DNA of 64,000 nt from Streptomyces tendae (GCF_014650435.1 NZ_BMUY01000006.1:62001-126000), one strand, 5' to 3'. Positions 42,195 to 51,009 are shown, numbered from the stretch's first letter. A program made the numbers and translations. Notes: generated by a model from the letters alone, not told the origin.

Positions 42195-42893
42195 ATGCGC
42201 GTTGTATTCGTGCACGGGGCCTGTGTTCGTGACGGGTCGTGGTGGTGGCACCCGGCGGCCTCGGCCCTGCGCGAGCACGGCATCGGCAGCGCTGCCCCGG
42301 CACTGCCGAGCTGCGGCGAGGGCGACCGGCCGGCCGGGCCGGACGGTCCAGGACTCGCCGAGGACGTCGCCGCGGTGCGCGGGGTCCTGACCGAGGGGGA
42401 CGAGCCGACCGTGGTCGTGGCGCACAGCTACGGCGGAATCGTCGCCGCCGAGGCGGCGGCGGGGGTGGAAGCGGTGCGGCACATGGTGCTGGTGTCGAGC
42501 TATCTGCCCGAGCCCGGCGAGTCCCTGTCGACGTTCGGAGCCGACGTACCCCCACCGTTCCTGGACTTCGATCCCGTCAGCGGCACGTTCGGCGCTCGGC
42601 CCGAGCTGTTCGCCGAGACGTTCGTCCAGGACTGCCCGCCGGACCTGGCCCGCGACGCGGCGGCCCGTCTGGTCCGGCAGACGCTGGCCGTGACCGGGCA
42701 GCCCGTTCGGGCGGCGGCGTGGCACGACGTGCCCACGACGTACGTGGTGTGCACCGAGGACCGCGGCACCCCGGTGGCCGCGCAGCGTGAGTTCTCCCGC
42801 CGTGCGGGCAAGGTCGTCGAGGTGGAGGCGGGCCACCACCCGTTCCTGTCCCAGCCGGAGGCCGTCGCCGACATCGTCCGCCACCTGTCGTGA
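42195..42893 (+). CDS. Alpha/beta fold hydrolase
   Basis: Serine hydrolase of 232 residues in the small esterase/hydroxynitrile-lyase-like group. Oxyanion start VVFVHGACVRDGSWWW, nucleophile elbow VVVAHSYGGIVAAEAA with Ser, acid in YVVCTEDRGTPVA and His in VEVEAGHHPFLSQPE. Cytoplasmic. Start ATG 42195 is preceded by GAGGAGGAAGAG. Probably repressed by the divergent TetR; natural substrate unknown, detoxification of an ester is a reasonable guess. Confidence 0.93.
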   Translation: MRVVFVHGACVRDGSWWWHPAASALREHGIGSAAPALPSCGEGDRPAGPDGPGLAEDVAAVRGVLTEGDEPTVVVAHSYGGIVAAEAAAGVEAVRHMVLVSSYLPEPGESLSTFGADVPPPFLDFDPVSGTFGARPELFAETFVQDCPPDLARDAAARLVRQTLAVTGQPVRAAAWHDVPTTYVVCTEDRGTPVAAQREFSRRAGKVVEVEAGHHPFLSQPEAVADIVRHLS

Positions 42894-42924
42894 CCGCGAC
42901 CGGACGGTCAGGCGCACCGCATGG

Positions 42925-43566
42925 TCAGCCGATCCCCGTGGACGCTCCCGGAGCCAGCCGCACATACGGACAACCGATGCCGGGGCCGGTACTGCCCAGG
43001 AGCCCGGCGACCATCGCTCCGCCGACCTCGTTCAGGGCGCCGTCATGGATGCCGACGGTCTGCCGCGGTGACACCTCGCGCACGTAGTCGATCAGCTGCC
43101 CGGTGGTGGACCAGGGGCCGTGCACAGGCAGCAACAGCGTATCGACGGCAGCATCAGGCACGGTGAGCGCGTCCCCGGGATGAAACACCGCACCGTCGAC
43201 CAGGAAGCCGATATTGACCACCCGCGGCATGTCGGGGTGGATCACCTCGTGCCAGGTCCCGTAGACCTTCACTTCGAAGCCTGCCGCGGTGAAGACCTCG
43301 CCCGCACCGACCACCGTGAGACGTGAACCGAGATCGGCCAACTCGGCGCCTACGGCCGTGTTGACGAAGAGGCGCAGGCGCGGGTTCTTCGCGAGGGCCT
43401 GGCGCAGGGTGTCTTCGGAGAAGTGGTCGAAGTGCTCGTGGGTGACCATCACAGCGTCAGCGTCATCGAGCACGCGGGGATCGGTCAGGCCACCCGGGTC
43501 GATGACCAGACGTCGGCCGGTGGATTCGATACGCACACAGGCATGCCCGAACTTGGTGATACGCAC
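42925..43566 (-). CDS. MBL fold metallo-hydrolase (paralogue of 18364-18999)
   Basis: Metallo-beta-lactamase-fold enzyme of 213 residues. The zinc motif THEHFDHF (HxHxDH) and later ligands in HEVIHPDMP and VFHPGDALTVPD are present. It starts with GTG 43566 (VRITKFGHACVRIES). It is clearly related to the MBL protein at 18364 but here is paired with a divergent MarR regulator and a TGTACAAC repeat, whereas the other copy has no regulator. Substrate unknown. Confidence 0.91.
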   Translation of the reverse strand: MRITKFGHACVRIESTGRRLVIDPGGLTDPRVLDDADAVMVTHEHFDHFSEDTLRQALAKNPRLRLFVNTAVGAELADLGSRLTVVGAGEVFTAAGFEVKVYGTWHEVIHPDMPRVVNIGFLVDGAVFHPGDALTVPDAAVDTLLLPVHGPWSTTGQLIDYVREVSPRQTVGIHDGALNEVGGAMVAGLLGSTGPGIGCPYVRLAPGASTGIG

Positions 43567-43595
43567 AGCTCAATCCTTGAGGCAGACAACGAATC

Positions 43596-43616
43596 TGTAC
43601 AACCAAACTGTACAAC
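43596..43616. promoter_or_regulatory. TGTACAAC direct repeat between MBL and MarR genes
   Basis: TGTACAAC occurs at 43596-43603 and 43609-43616, 13 bp apart; each holds a TGTACA palindrome. Located 30 bp from the MBL start and 32 bp from the marR start. Probable operator of the divergent MarR. Confidence 0.65.
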
Positions 43617-43647
43617 TAGTCTGTGGTCGGGTCGGTAGGATGGGGAG

Positions 43648-44115
43648 ATGGACGAAACATTGGCCGAAGACCTGCGGCAGGCGGTCGGGGCGCTGGTCCG
43701 GGCGGTGCGAACCGTTGACACGATGCCCGGAGGCGCTGCTGCCATCCTTGGGTACCTCGACCGTGACGGCCCCCAGACCACTGCCGAACTGGCGCAACGA
43801 CGGCTGGTGAGCCATCAGTCGGCCGCGAAGTCGGTCAAAGAGTTGTCGGCCGCCGGGTTGATCGTCAGCGAGCCCCACCCCGACGACCGCCGCAAGGTCC
43901 TGCTCCGGATTTCCCCTGCTGGACGCGAACGCCTGTGCCACGAGCGGACCCGCCGCACCGCTTCCCTGCACAACGCCATCGACGACACGCTCACCCTGGC
44001 CGAACAACAGCAACTGCAAGACGCTTTGCCCTTGCTCACGCGCATTACCGCGCACCTGGCCGGCGACAGATTCGTGCCACGTGCGGGTCCAGACCCGACG
44101 CTGCCGCCTCGGTGA
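43648..44115 (+). CDS. MarR family transcriptional regulator
   Basis: Winged-helix regulator of 155 residues. HTH: TTAELAQRRLVSHQSAAKSV then KELSAAGLIVSEPHPDDRRK (wing). It is unrelated in detail to the two MarR copies linked to AGCS. Divergent from the MBL hydrolase gene, so it likely represses that gene and itself via the TGTACAAC repeat. Start ATG 43648 is preceded by GGATGGGGAG. Confidence 0.92.
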   Translation: MDETLAEDLRQAVGALVRAVRTVDTMPGGAAAILGYLDRDGPQTTAELAQRRLVSHQSAAKSVKELSAAGLIVSEPHPDDRRKVLLRISPAGRERLCHERTRRTASLHNAIDDTLTLAEQQQLQDALPLLTRITAHLAGDRFVPRAGPDPTLPPR

Positions 44116-44184
44116 TCCACTGCCGCGTGACTGCCCGAGAGCCGTTGCCGTCCCGGGTCGCATGACCGCCAGGAAGAGAAGCTT

Positions 44185-44571
44185 TTAGACTGGTCGACCT
44201 CCGGCGCGTTCCCACTGCGCCTCATCCCATTCCACGTATTCGATCTGGACGCCCCCCGGGAGCTTCGCGGTCAGGTTCCGGCCAGTGGGAACGACCTGCG
44301 GACCACGCACGACCTGCGCTCCGGTCCGGGTGAGCAGCGCATGGCACTCGTCGAGGTCATCGACGATGAGCGTGGCCACTGTCGCCCGGTATGGCTCCAG
44401 CACTCGATCATCGCCCGCCACCACCAGAACGCGGCCGACCGTGGCCAACTCCAAGCCGTTCGGCATCGTGAAGCGGGTGCTGACCGGCTCGTCCGCGATC
44501 GTGGCGAGCGGAGCCAGCACGGCATCCAGGTCGTTGGCGTAGACGCGGGCGAAGGTACGGAAGACGCGCAT
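44185..44571 (-). CDS. VOC family protein
   Basis: Single-domain glyoxalase/bleomycin-resistance-fold protein of 128 residues from ATG 44571 (MRVFRTFARVYANDLDAVLA). Features: TMPNGLELATVGRVLVVAGD, TLIVDDLDECHALL and a C-terminal LPGGVQIEYVEWDE, where Glu would be a metal ligand; the matching His at the start is replaced by Arg/Val (FARVYAND), so it may lack metal. A start at 44619 is possible but adds unconserved residues. Function unknown. Confidence 0.82.
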   Translation of the reverse strand: MRVFRTFARVYANDLDAVLAPLATIADEPVSTRFTMPNGLELATVGRVLVVAGDDRVLEPYRATVATLIVDDLDECHALLTRTGAQVVRGPQVVPTGRNLTAKLPGGVQIEYVEWDEAQWERAGGRPV

Positions 44572-44707
44572 GATCACCAACAAGGTGTCCGGAGATACAG
44601 ATATTCCCCTCACCATCAAGGCGAAGACGCGGTTTCACTCGCGGGTATGCGGTCCAGCGCAGCCCAAGGGTGATCGAGACCAAGGGCTCGGCCGAGACGG
44701 TCGCGCT

Positions 44708-45273
44708 TCAGGCCCGGTGGGAGGTGCGGGAGGCAGGTGCCGGGGTCGGCAGGGGGCTGGTCGCGGCCCGGGTGACGTCGCCGACGAGTTCGACCACGTC
44801 CGGGCCGTACGCCTGTGAGTTGACGACCTTGAGCAGCAGTACGAAGGAGTTGTTGCCGTGTTTGCGGGCCAGTTTCTCGTGGTGCCGGGCGAGGTAGCGG
44901 GTGGCGGCCTGGTTGGTGATCGCGCGCTGGCCGCAGAACAGGAAGGCGGGCCGGGCCTCGCGCCGGTCCCCGGCGGTCAGACGGGCCAGCAGCACGTACT
45001 CCGTGACACCCGCCTCCAGTCGGTAGCGCTCGCTGCCGATCTGGAAGGCGCCCCGGTCCGGTCCGGGCTCCGGGTCGACGTTCATCCGCACCCCGGGCAG
45101 CATCGCGGCCATGTGGGCGACCATGCGCCGGTTCGGACGCGTTCCGAGAGTCCCACCTTGAACTCACCTTCATGACGGGCATTTGACCTGCTGGTCGGCT
45201 GCAGCAGCGACAGCGCGACCGAGACCGCCGCTAGCAGCATCCCGGCCCAGCCCAGGCACCGACCGTGCCCCAT
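44708..45273 (-). pseudogene. Hypothetical membrane-anchored protein, frameshifted
   Basis: The N-terminal frame (ATG 45273: GHGRCLGWAGMLLAAVSVAL, one TM helix, then RHEGEFKVGLSER) and the C-terminal frame (VAHMAAMLPGVRMNVDPEPG, GSERYRLEAGVTEYVLLARL, FCGQRAITNQAATRYLARHH) join smoothly only if one base is changed near 45140-45150. The combined product would be about 185 residues with one N-terminal anchor and a soluble domain. Family unknown to me. Upstream 45274-45714 (about 440 bp) shows no convincing gene. Confidence 0.55.
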
Positions 45274-45714
45274 CAGCGCCTCGTATGCCTCTTCCTTGAC
45301 CGTTTCCCCGCCTGCGGTCTGCCTCGCGAGGCTGGCTTCGCGCCCTTCACCCGGTCGACGGACCCGGTGTCCGCCTTGGTTCGCAGGGCCCTCGCGGCAC
45401 TCCACGGTGCACGAACACTTGCCGCGCTCTTGCCGCTCGGTCACGCGCCTGAGTGCCAGTACCTGTGGATCACGAGTGGCGGGCGGACGGAGGCGTACGC
45501 CCTGGCCGCAGTGCCGTGAGCATCGCACTGAACGCGACCGAGGCTGTCTCCTCGCCGACGAACCGGACGCCCCGGCGAGGACGCCATCCGTCGCGGCTGG
45601 ATGCCCGTTTCGGCGCAGGTTTCCTGCGTTCCGCGGTCAGGATCGTCATGGCCACCTGGGTCCGCATGGTGCCGCGACAGTGGGCTGCCTCTGCGGTTCG
45701 AGCGCGGGCGCTTT

Positions 45715-45731
45715 ATACCACTGGGGGGTAT
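45715..45731. promoter_or_regulatory. CsoR-like operator upstream of the YHS gene
   Basis: ATACC-ACTGGGG-GGTAT resembles the ATACC..GGTAT palindromes with a G-rich centre bound by CsoR/RcnR-type metal sensors. It is 35 bp upstream of the gene start. Confidence 0.6.
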
Positions 45732-45766
45732 GGTGGAACGAGTGCTTTCGACCCTGGAGGACCTGG

Positions 45767-46396
45767 ATGTTCCTCATCGAGATCGCCTGCCCGCGTGGTG
45801 CGTTGACCGCTGACGACCGTGAAGAGCTCGCCGGTGAAGTCTGCCGGGTGCTGGTCGGTGCGGAAGAGGGCGTGGCGGAGGAAACGATGCGCCGTGCGCG
45901 CGCGATGATGCACGTCGGCTTCCGTGAGCTTGACGGCTGGACCACAGGCGATGGTCCGTGGAGGCCGGGGAACGTGCCGCCGCTGTGGGTCACAGTGACG
46001 GTGCCGGAGGCGTGGCGCGCCGAGATGTCGCGGACCACTATCGGCATGGTGCGTCGCGCGGTGCGTCGCCTCGATCGTTCGTACGGGTGGGAGCGATCCG
46101 AGGGGCATCTGTGGATCAACGTCGTCGGCATCGCCGAGGGAAGCATTGGTATGGACGGCAAGCCCGGTACCGCGGATGATGTCGTCGGCCGCATGACTGC
46201 GGAGTACCGGGCGCGGACCGATGCTGCCCGTGCCGACCTTCCCGAAGGGGTCACGGTCGATCCGATGTGCGGCATGCATGTGCGACTGGGGCGAGGGGCC
46301 GTCACTCTCGAGCACGAGGGCCGGACCGTGGGGTTCTGCGCGAAGAGCTGCCGTGCGGCATACGCTCGCGAGCACGGGCTGCCCGTCCCTGTGTAA
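45767..46396 (+). CDS. Tautomerase-like/YHS domain fusion protein
   Basis: 209 residues. Residues 1-150 resemble a tautomerase-superfamily fold (MFLIEIACPRGALTADDREE, SEGHLWINVVGIAEG) though Pro1 is absent. Residues 165-205 are a YHS/TRASH-type metal-binding domain (VDPMCGMHVRLGRGAVT, VGFCAKSCRAAY) with three Cys. ATG 45767 follows a TGGAGG ribosome site. A CsoR-like operator precedes it, so copper or other soft-metal control is likely. I know of no characterised protein with this exact combination; a metal-handling role is inferred. Confidence 0.75.
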   Translation: MFLIEIACPRGALTADDREELAGEVCRVLVGAEEGVAEETMRRARAMMHVGFRELDGWTTGDGPWRPGNVPPLWVTVTVPEAWRAEMSRTTIGMVRRAVRRLDRSYGWERSEGHLWINVVGIAEGSIGMDGKPGTADDVVGRMTAEYRARTDAARADLPEGVTVDPMCGMHVRLGRGAVTLEHEGRTVGFCAKSCRAAYAREHGLPVPV

Positions 46397-46511
46397 GGGG
46401 GCGTTGCGCGCCGTTTGCTCGGCAAGGGAGGGAAGACACCGCTCCCGGAGAGCTGCCGGGTCACGTGAATCGGGCTCAATCAGTGTCCACTTGCCGACTT
46501 GCCGATATGTG

Positions 46512-46556
46512 AACGGGCCCGTGCTCGCCCAGGCGCGGGGTGGGCACGGGCCCGTT
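46512..46556 (-). terminator. Terminator of the AGCS symporter gene
   Basis: AACGGGCCCGTGC and GCACGGGCCCGTT form a 13-bp perfect stem 27 bp beyond the AGCS stop; it can also end the rightward YHS transcript. Confidence 0.85.
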
Positions 46557-46582
46557 CCTGAGGAGCCGGGCCGTGTGAGCGG

Positions 46583-48124
46583 TCAGACGGTGGTCTTCAC
46601 CGGCTCCTGGTCGTCGTCGCCGCCGTTGCCGGCGTTCGGGTCTGCTTTGCGAGCCCGGACGAAGTCGAGGAAGGTTCGCAGTTCGCGCTTGACGACGGGG
46701 GCGAGGAGGTAGAGGCCGATGATGTTGATGACGGCGAGGGTGAAGAGGAAGGCGTCGGCCATGTCGATCAGGGTCTGCAGGGTCAGCAGCGAGCCCGCGA
46801 CGGCGAAGACGGTGTAGACGACCTTGTAGGTCACTTCGCTGGCGCGGCTGCGGCCGAAGAGGTACGTCCAGGACTTGAGGCCGTAGTAGCCCCAGGTCAG
46901 CACCGTGGAGACGGCGAACAGCAGGACGGCGACCGTGAGGATGTAGGGGAACCAGGGCAGCACCGTCTCGAAGGCGTCGGAGGTGATGGTGACGCCGCCG
47001 ATGTCCTCGCCCGCACGGGCCTCGCCCCAGCTGGCGGGGTTGGCGATGACGATGGTCAGCGCCGTCATCGTGCACACGACGACGGTGTCGATGAACGGTT
47101 CGAGCAGCGCGACCAGGCCCTCACTGGCGGGGTGCCTGGTCTTGACCGCGGAGTGGGCGATCGGGGCGGAACCGAGGCCGGCCTCGTTGGAGAAGGCGGC
47201 CCGCTTGAAGCCGATGATCAGTGCGCCGAGGACACCACCGGCGACGCCTTCGGGGTTGAACGCGCCCTCGACGATGGAGACGACGGCGTCGGGGACGGCG
47301 GTGATGTTGACCAGGATCACGATCAGGCACGCGACGATGTAGATGCCGGCCATGGCGGGCACCAGCCTGCTGGTGACGTTGGCGATGGAGCGGATGCCGC
47401 CGAGAAGGACGATGCCGACCAGGGCGGCGATCAGGATGCCGAAGAGCAGGGCGCCGGCGGAGGAGCCGAGTGCGCCGTCCTCGCCGCCGGTGACGGAGAC
47501 CAACTGCGCGTAGGACTGGTTGACCTGGAAGAGGTTGCCGCCGAAGAGGCCGAAGAACAGGATGAGGAAGGAGGCGAGGACCGCGAGGACCTTGCCGAGG
47601 GTCTTGCCGTTCTTGCCGAAGCGCTCGGCCAGGCCCTTGGGGAGGTAGTGCATCGGGCCGCCGGAGACGGTGCCGTCGGGGTGCACTTCGCGGTACTTCA
47701 CGCCGAGCGTGACCTCGACGAACTTGGTGGCCATGCCGAGCAGGCCGCACAGGATCATCCAGAAGGTGGCGCCGGGACCGCCGATGGAGACGGCGACGGC
47801 CACACCGGCGATGTTGCCGAGGCCGACGGTGCCGGAGACGGCCGCGGTCAGCGCCTGGAAGTGGTTGACCTCGCCGGTCGACCCCTTCTCGTCGTACTTG
47901 CCCCGCACCACGTCGACGGCGAGTTTGAACTTGCGGAGCTGGACGAGGCCGAACCAGCCGGTGAAGACGAGGCCGGCGACGACGAGCCAGGCGACGATGA
48001 GCGGCAGATCGGTCCCGCCGACGGGGACGGTGTAGAAGACGACTTCTCCCAGCCACTGGGCTATGGGCTCGAAGAATCCGCTGACTGCTTCGTCGACGGA
48101 CTGGGTGACGGAGTCGAGTGACAC
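46583..48124 (-). CDS. AGCS family alanine/glycine:cation symporter, copy 2 (complete)
   Basis: Membrane symporter of 513 residues with about 11 TM helices. Family signature VSGTVGLGNIAGVAVAVSIG is at about residues 96-115; other conserved regions are GGPMHYLPKGLAERFG, RAAFSNEAGLGSAPIAHSAV and GYYGLKSWTYLFGR. It imports alanine or glycine with Na+ (or H+). Start ATG 48124. The 5' 394 bp are identical to copy 1 at the left edge. In this copy the cognate MarR gene has been pushed 3.8 kb away by inserted DNA, but the palindrome at 48363-48383 remains. Confidence 0.94.
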   Translation of the reverse strand: MSLDSVTQSVDEAVSGFFEPIAQWLGEVVFYTVPVGGTDLPLIVAWLVVAGLVFTGWFGLVQLRKFKLAVDVVRGKYDEKGSTGEVNHFQALTAAVSGTVGLGNIAGVAVAVSIGGPGATFWMILCGLLGMATKFVEVTLGVKYREVHPDGTVSGGPMHYLPKGLAERFGKNGKTLGKVLAVLASFLILFFGLFGGNLFQVNQSYAQLVSVTGGEDGALGSSAGALLFGILIAALVGIVLLGGIRSIANVTSRLVPAMAGIYIVACLIVILVNITAVPDAVVSIVEGAFNPEGVAGGVLGALIIGFKRAAFSNEAGLGSAPIAHSAVKTRHPASEGLVALLEPFIDTVVVCTMTALTIVIANPASWGEARAGEDIGGVTITSDAFETVLPWFPYILTVAVLLFAVSTVLTWGYYGLKSWTYLFGRSRASEVTYKVVYTVFAVAGSLLTLQTLIDMADAFLFTLAVINIIGLYLLAPVVKRELRTFLDFVRARKADPNAGNGGDDDQEPVKTTV

Positions 48125-48428
48125 GGTGGTTACCTCGGTGACGCTGGGCGGGCGGGGTGGGGTGTCTCGCCTGGTTGAGCGGTCTCTGGGTGAACGTCGT
48201 TGTCCGATGAGCGGACCCGGGCAGCACGGTGCGGTGTCGGACCGTGACCGGGCCGGGCTTGAGCGGTGTGCAGGTCGACAACAGGTCGGCCTCTTCGCGG
48301 CCGGTGGCTGGCCGAGCCACCTGCGAAGTTGCGCTGTTGTACCACGTCTTTGCCAAATTTTTAGTGACGTAACTCACGTCACTACTCGTGACCAGGGGAT
48401 GTCCCGCCAGGTGAGACCCGACCGTTAT
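47731..48428. repeat. Long direct repeat, copy 2
   Basis: Aligns with 1-698, identical over 47731-48268. The homology stops exactly after ACCGTTAT (48428) and resumes at about 52204, bracketing a 3.8-kb insertion. Confidence 0.95.
48363..48383. promoter_or_regulatory. Inverted repeat upstream of AGCS copy 2
   Basis: Same AGTGACGT/ACGTCACT arms and AACTC spacer as at 633-653, retained although MarR-2 is no longer adjacent. Confidence 0.72.
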
Positions 48429-48527
48429 CCGGACGCGGGAAGCATGTCGTATGCACTTAGAACTCCTAACGAAATGATCTACAAGGTGGTTGGATCACTC
48501 CGGAACTGAAGATCCGGGGGGTGCGGG

Positions 48528-49340
48528 GTGGCTCGGGTGAAGCCCTGGGAAGTTGACGATGAGTTGTGGGCGGTGATCGAGCCGCTTGTGCCCAAGATTG
48601 AGCGACGGGCTCAGCATCCGGGGCGCAAGCGGCACCCGGACCGACTGGTGTTCCAGGGCATCCTGTTCGTGCTGCACACTGGGGACGCCTGGGAGCGCCT
48701 GTCGCAGGAACTCGGCTTCGGCTCGGGCATGACCTGCTGGCGCCGACTGGCCGAGTGGACCGAAGTCGGGGTATGGCCCCGGCTGCACGCGGCCCTCCTT
48801 GCCCAATTCCGCAGTGCGAACGCCCTGGACTTCTCCCGGGCGGTGGTCGACGGCTCCCACATCCGGGCGTTAAAGGGGGCACCAAGACTGGACGAAGCCC
48901 CGTCGACCGGGGCAAAACGGGCAGTAAGTATCACTTGATCACCGACGCCACCGGCATCCCGCTCGCCGCAACCCTCACCGGCGGCAACCGCAACGACGTC
49001 ACCCAGCTGGTTCCGTTCCTCCAGGCCGTACCGCCCGTGCGGGGCAAGCGCGGTCGGCCCCGGAGCCGACCGGACGTAGTGCTGGGCGATCGCGGCTACG
49101 ACCGCGACAAGTACCGCCGCCTGGTCTGGGGCCTCGGGGTGAAGCCGCAGATTGCCCGCCGCGGCACCGAGCACGGCTCCGGGCTCGGCGCTCAACGCCG
49201 GTTCGTTGAACGCGCGTTCGCCCACTTGCACTGGTTCCGCCGCCTGCGAATCCGCTGGGAGACGCGACGACATCCACGAGGCATTCCTGACCCTCGGATG
49301 TGTGCTCATCTGCTGGAGGCGCCTCCGGGTGGCCCGGTGA
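48528..49340 (+). pseudogene. IS5-family transposase, two-frame, with C-terminal lesion
   Basis: OrfA (GTG 48528 to 48938) carries the N-terminal domain (DDELWAVIEPLVPKIERRAQ, HTGDAWERLSQELGFGSGMT) up to the first catalytic Asp in VVDGSHIRALKGG. OrfB continues in the -1 frame from a slippery AAAGGGGG run (48872-48879) with TGSKYHLITDATGIP, the second Asp in VVLGDRGYDRDKYRR, and the Glu in RFVERAFAHLHWFRRL. Near 49262-49266 a small indel moves the expected end (RDDIHEAFLTLGCVLICWRR, stop 49340) out of frame; the actual OrfB frame runs on to 49423. The -1 shift is normal for the group; the second lesion may have inactivated it. Confidence 0.85.
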
Positions 49341-49374
49341 GTCGTGAGCGTGCTTGTCAAACCGATCTGAAGCC

Positions 49375-49857
49375 ATGGAGCGTAGGGCGGCGTACCGTAA
49401 GAGATCGCGAAGACGGTCGATGAGCGGCGGGGGATGCGGCGTGGCCTATGCGATCGGGCTCGTGTGGATGACAGGGGCTGCCTTCATGACGTGGAAGGCA
49501 GCTCAACTCTGGCGCAACGCGTCCTTGGTGGACTTCTTCTTGGCTTCCTTCACTGTCCTGCCGTTCGGCCAGGAGGTCAGGAGAGGCGAGGTCCGCTCCG
49601 TGGGTGTCACCGCGACCTCGCTCTGGGCGATCACTCCTCTTGTCTTCTTGGGACTGCTGGACGCTGAGATGACCGGTGGCCAAGCAGCCGTCGTCCTGAT
49701 AGCGGTGCTCATCGTGCTGGCATGTATGGCCTGCGAGATCAGCATCATCCTCTTCAACGTGCCCGCGCGATTAGTGCCGCCGCACATGCGCTCTGAACCT
49801 GGGACTGTGGTGCTGTGGCGTGTGCGCTGGGCGCGCAAGAAATCCGGTCACCGCTGA
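49375..49857 (+). CDS. Hypothetical membrane protein carried inside the IS element
   Basis: A 160-residue protein from ATG 49375 with a basic N-terminus (YRKRSRRR) and about four hydrophobic segments: AYAIGLVWMTGAAFMTW, a weaker VDFFLASFTVLPFG, TSLWAITPLVFLGLL and AVVLIAVLIVLACMACEISI. It lies wholly between the transposase and the right inverted repeat, so it moves with the element. ATG 49420 is another possible start; no good ribosome site is seen. No family recognised. Codon use is less GC3-extreme than the neighbours. Confidence 0.65.
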   Translation: MERRAAYRKRSRRRSMSGGGCGVAYAIGLVWMTGAAFMTWKAAQLWRNASLVDFFLASFTVLPFGQEVRRGEVRSVGVTATSLWAITPLVFLGLLDAEMTGGQAAVVLIAVLIVLACMACEISIILFNVPARLVPPHMRSEPGTVVLWRVRWARKKSGHR

Positions 49858-49965
49858 CACACCGACTGTCGCGCACGGCATTTCGTTAGGAGTTCTTATG
49901 CGGACGCGGTCGAGGGTCGGGCACGCACGTCGCCGACGACGATGGAGGGATGCCACGCAGCGGGC

Positions 49966-51009
49966 TCAGCCTTCTCGTGCGGGCCAGTCCAGGAGCCGGG
50001 CGCCGATGGTGGCGGTCTGGAGCATGTAGCGGTGGGCGGGATCGGTGGGGTCGGCACCTGTGAGGTGGTGAATGCGCTCCAGCCGGTACGTGAGGGCCCG
50101 CACGCTCAGCGACAGGCGGCGCGCTGCCTCCGCGGCGACGCAGCCGGAGTCGAAGTAGGCGGTGAGGGTTTCCAGGAGGGGGCCGGCGCCGCCGCGGGCG
50201 GTGGTGAGTGGGCCGAGCGTGTCGTGGACGAGGTCGGTCATGGCCTGGCGGTCGCGGGTCAGGACGGGGTAGACGAGCAGGTCGACGGCGCGCAGTACCG
50301 GGTCGTCGAGGCCGAGGCGGTCGGCCAGTTCGAGGGCGTTGAGTGCTTCTTCGTAGGATTGGACGACGCCGCTGGGTCCGGGGTGGGAGCGCCCGATGGC
50401 GACTTGGCCGCCGTCGGTGGCGGCGTGGGCCTGCTTGGCGAAGTAGGGCAGCACGTCGTCCTCGTTGCCCGGTGCGATGCACAGCAGGCGGCCGTCCTTG
50501 GTGGTGAGCAGGACGTTGCGGTTCCCGAAGCGTGTCATCAGTGCCTGTTCCACCTGGCGGGCGACGCCGGATCCCTCGTCGTAGGAGGTGGCGCTCTGGG
50601 CGACGGCGACCGCGTGGGCGTGGGAGAGCCGCAGTCCGAAGCGCTCGGCGCGTTCGGCGAGGCGGCCCAGGTCGCTGCGGCCGTGGAGCAGGTCGTCGAT
50701 GAACTCGCGGCGCGCGGCCTCTTCCTGCCGTACGGCGAGGCGCTGAGCGCGTTCGTAGCCCTCGGCGAACGCGTCGATCGCCTGGTGGACGGCGGCGAGG
50801 GCCGAATTCGTGGGTGAGGAGAAGCGGGGCCAGATGGCCAGCGCGGCGGCCAGGTGCTCACTGACCAGGAGGCGCAGCCCGTGCCCGGCCTCCGCTGCCT
50901 GTTCGCCGAGCGCGCGCCTGGAGTCGAGTTCGTCCCGGGTCAGCCGTCGCCCGGTGGAGGCGGCCTCCGTCAGTACCTGCTCGTAGCCGACCAGATACTC
51001 CTCGGTCAT
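49966..51009 (-). CDS. PucR/CdaR-type transcriptional regulator
   Basis: 347 residues. The C-terminal HTH_30 domain is clear: LLETLTAYFDSGCVAAEAAR, RLSLSVRALTYRLERIHHLT. The middle is a GGDEF-like regulatory domain (LLTTKDGRLLCIAPG, VAIGRSHPGPSGVVQSYEEA) and the N-terminus is a helical RsbRD-type domain (LLVSEHLAAALAIWPRF). Start ATG 51009. Such regulators activate nearby catabolic or membrane-stress genes. It is part of the DNA inserted between AGCS-2 and MarR-2. Confidence 0.92.
   Translation of the reverse strand: MTEEYLVGYEQVLTEAASTGRRLTRDELDSRRALGEQAAEAGHGLRLLVSEHLAAALAIWPRFSSPTNSALAAVHQAIDAFAEGYERAQRLAVRQEEAARREFIDDLLHGRSDLGRLAERAERFGLRLSHAHAVAVAQSATSYDEGSGVARQVEQALMTRFGNRNVLLTTKDGRLLCIAPGNEDDVLPYFAKQAHAATDGGQVAIGRSHPGPSGVVQSYEEALNALELADRLGLDDPVLRAVDLLVYPVLTRDRQAMTDLVHDTLGPLTTARGGAGPLLETLTAYFDSGCVAAEAARRLSLSVRALTYRLERIHHLTGADPTDPAHRYMLQTATIGARLLDWPAREG

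Larger units (their letters stand above)
48460..49895. mobile_element. IS5-family (IS427-like) insertion sequence with passenger gene
   Basis: A 1436-bp element bounded by perfect 17-bp terminal inverted repeats, GAACTCCTAACGAAATG (48460-48476) and CATTTCGTTAGGAGTTC (49879-49895), and flanked by TTA on both sides (48457-48459, 49896-49898), a 3-bp target duplication typical of the group. It carries a two-frame transposase and, unusually, a membrane-protein gene. It lies within the DNA separating AGCS-2 from MarR-2. Confidence 0.9.

Noticed and set aside
48528..48938. OrfA of the IS as a separate functional gene
   Set aside because: It holds only the first half of the transposase; a -1 shift at the AAAGGGGG run joins it to OrfB.
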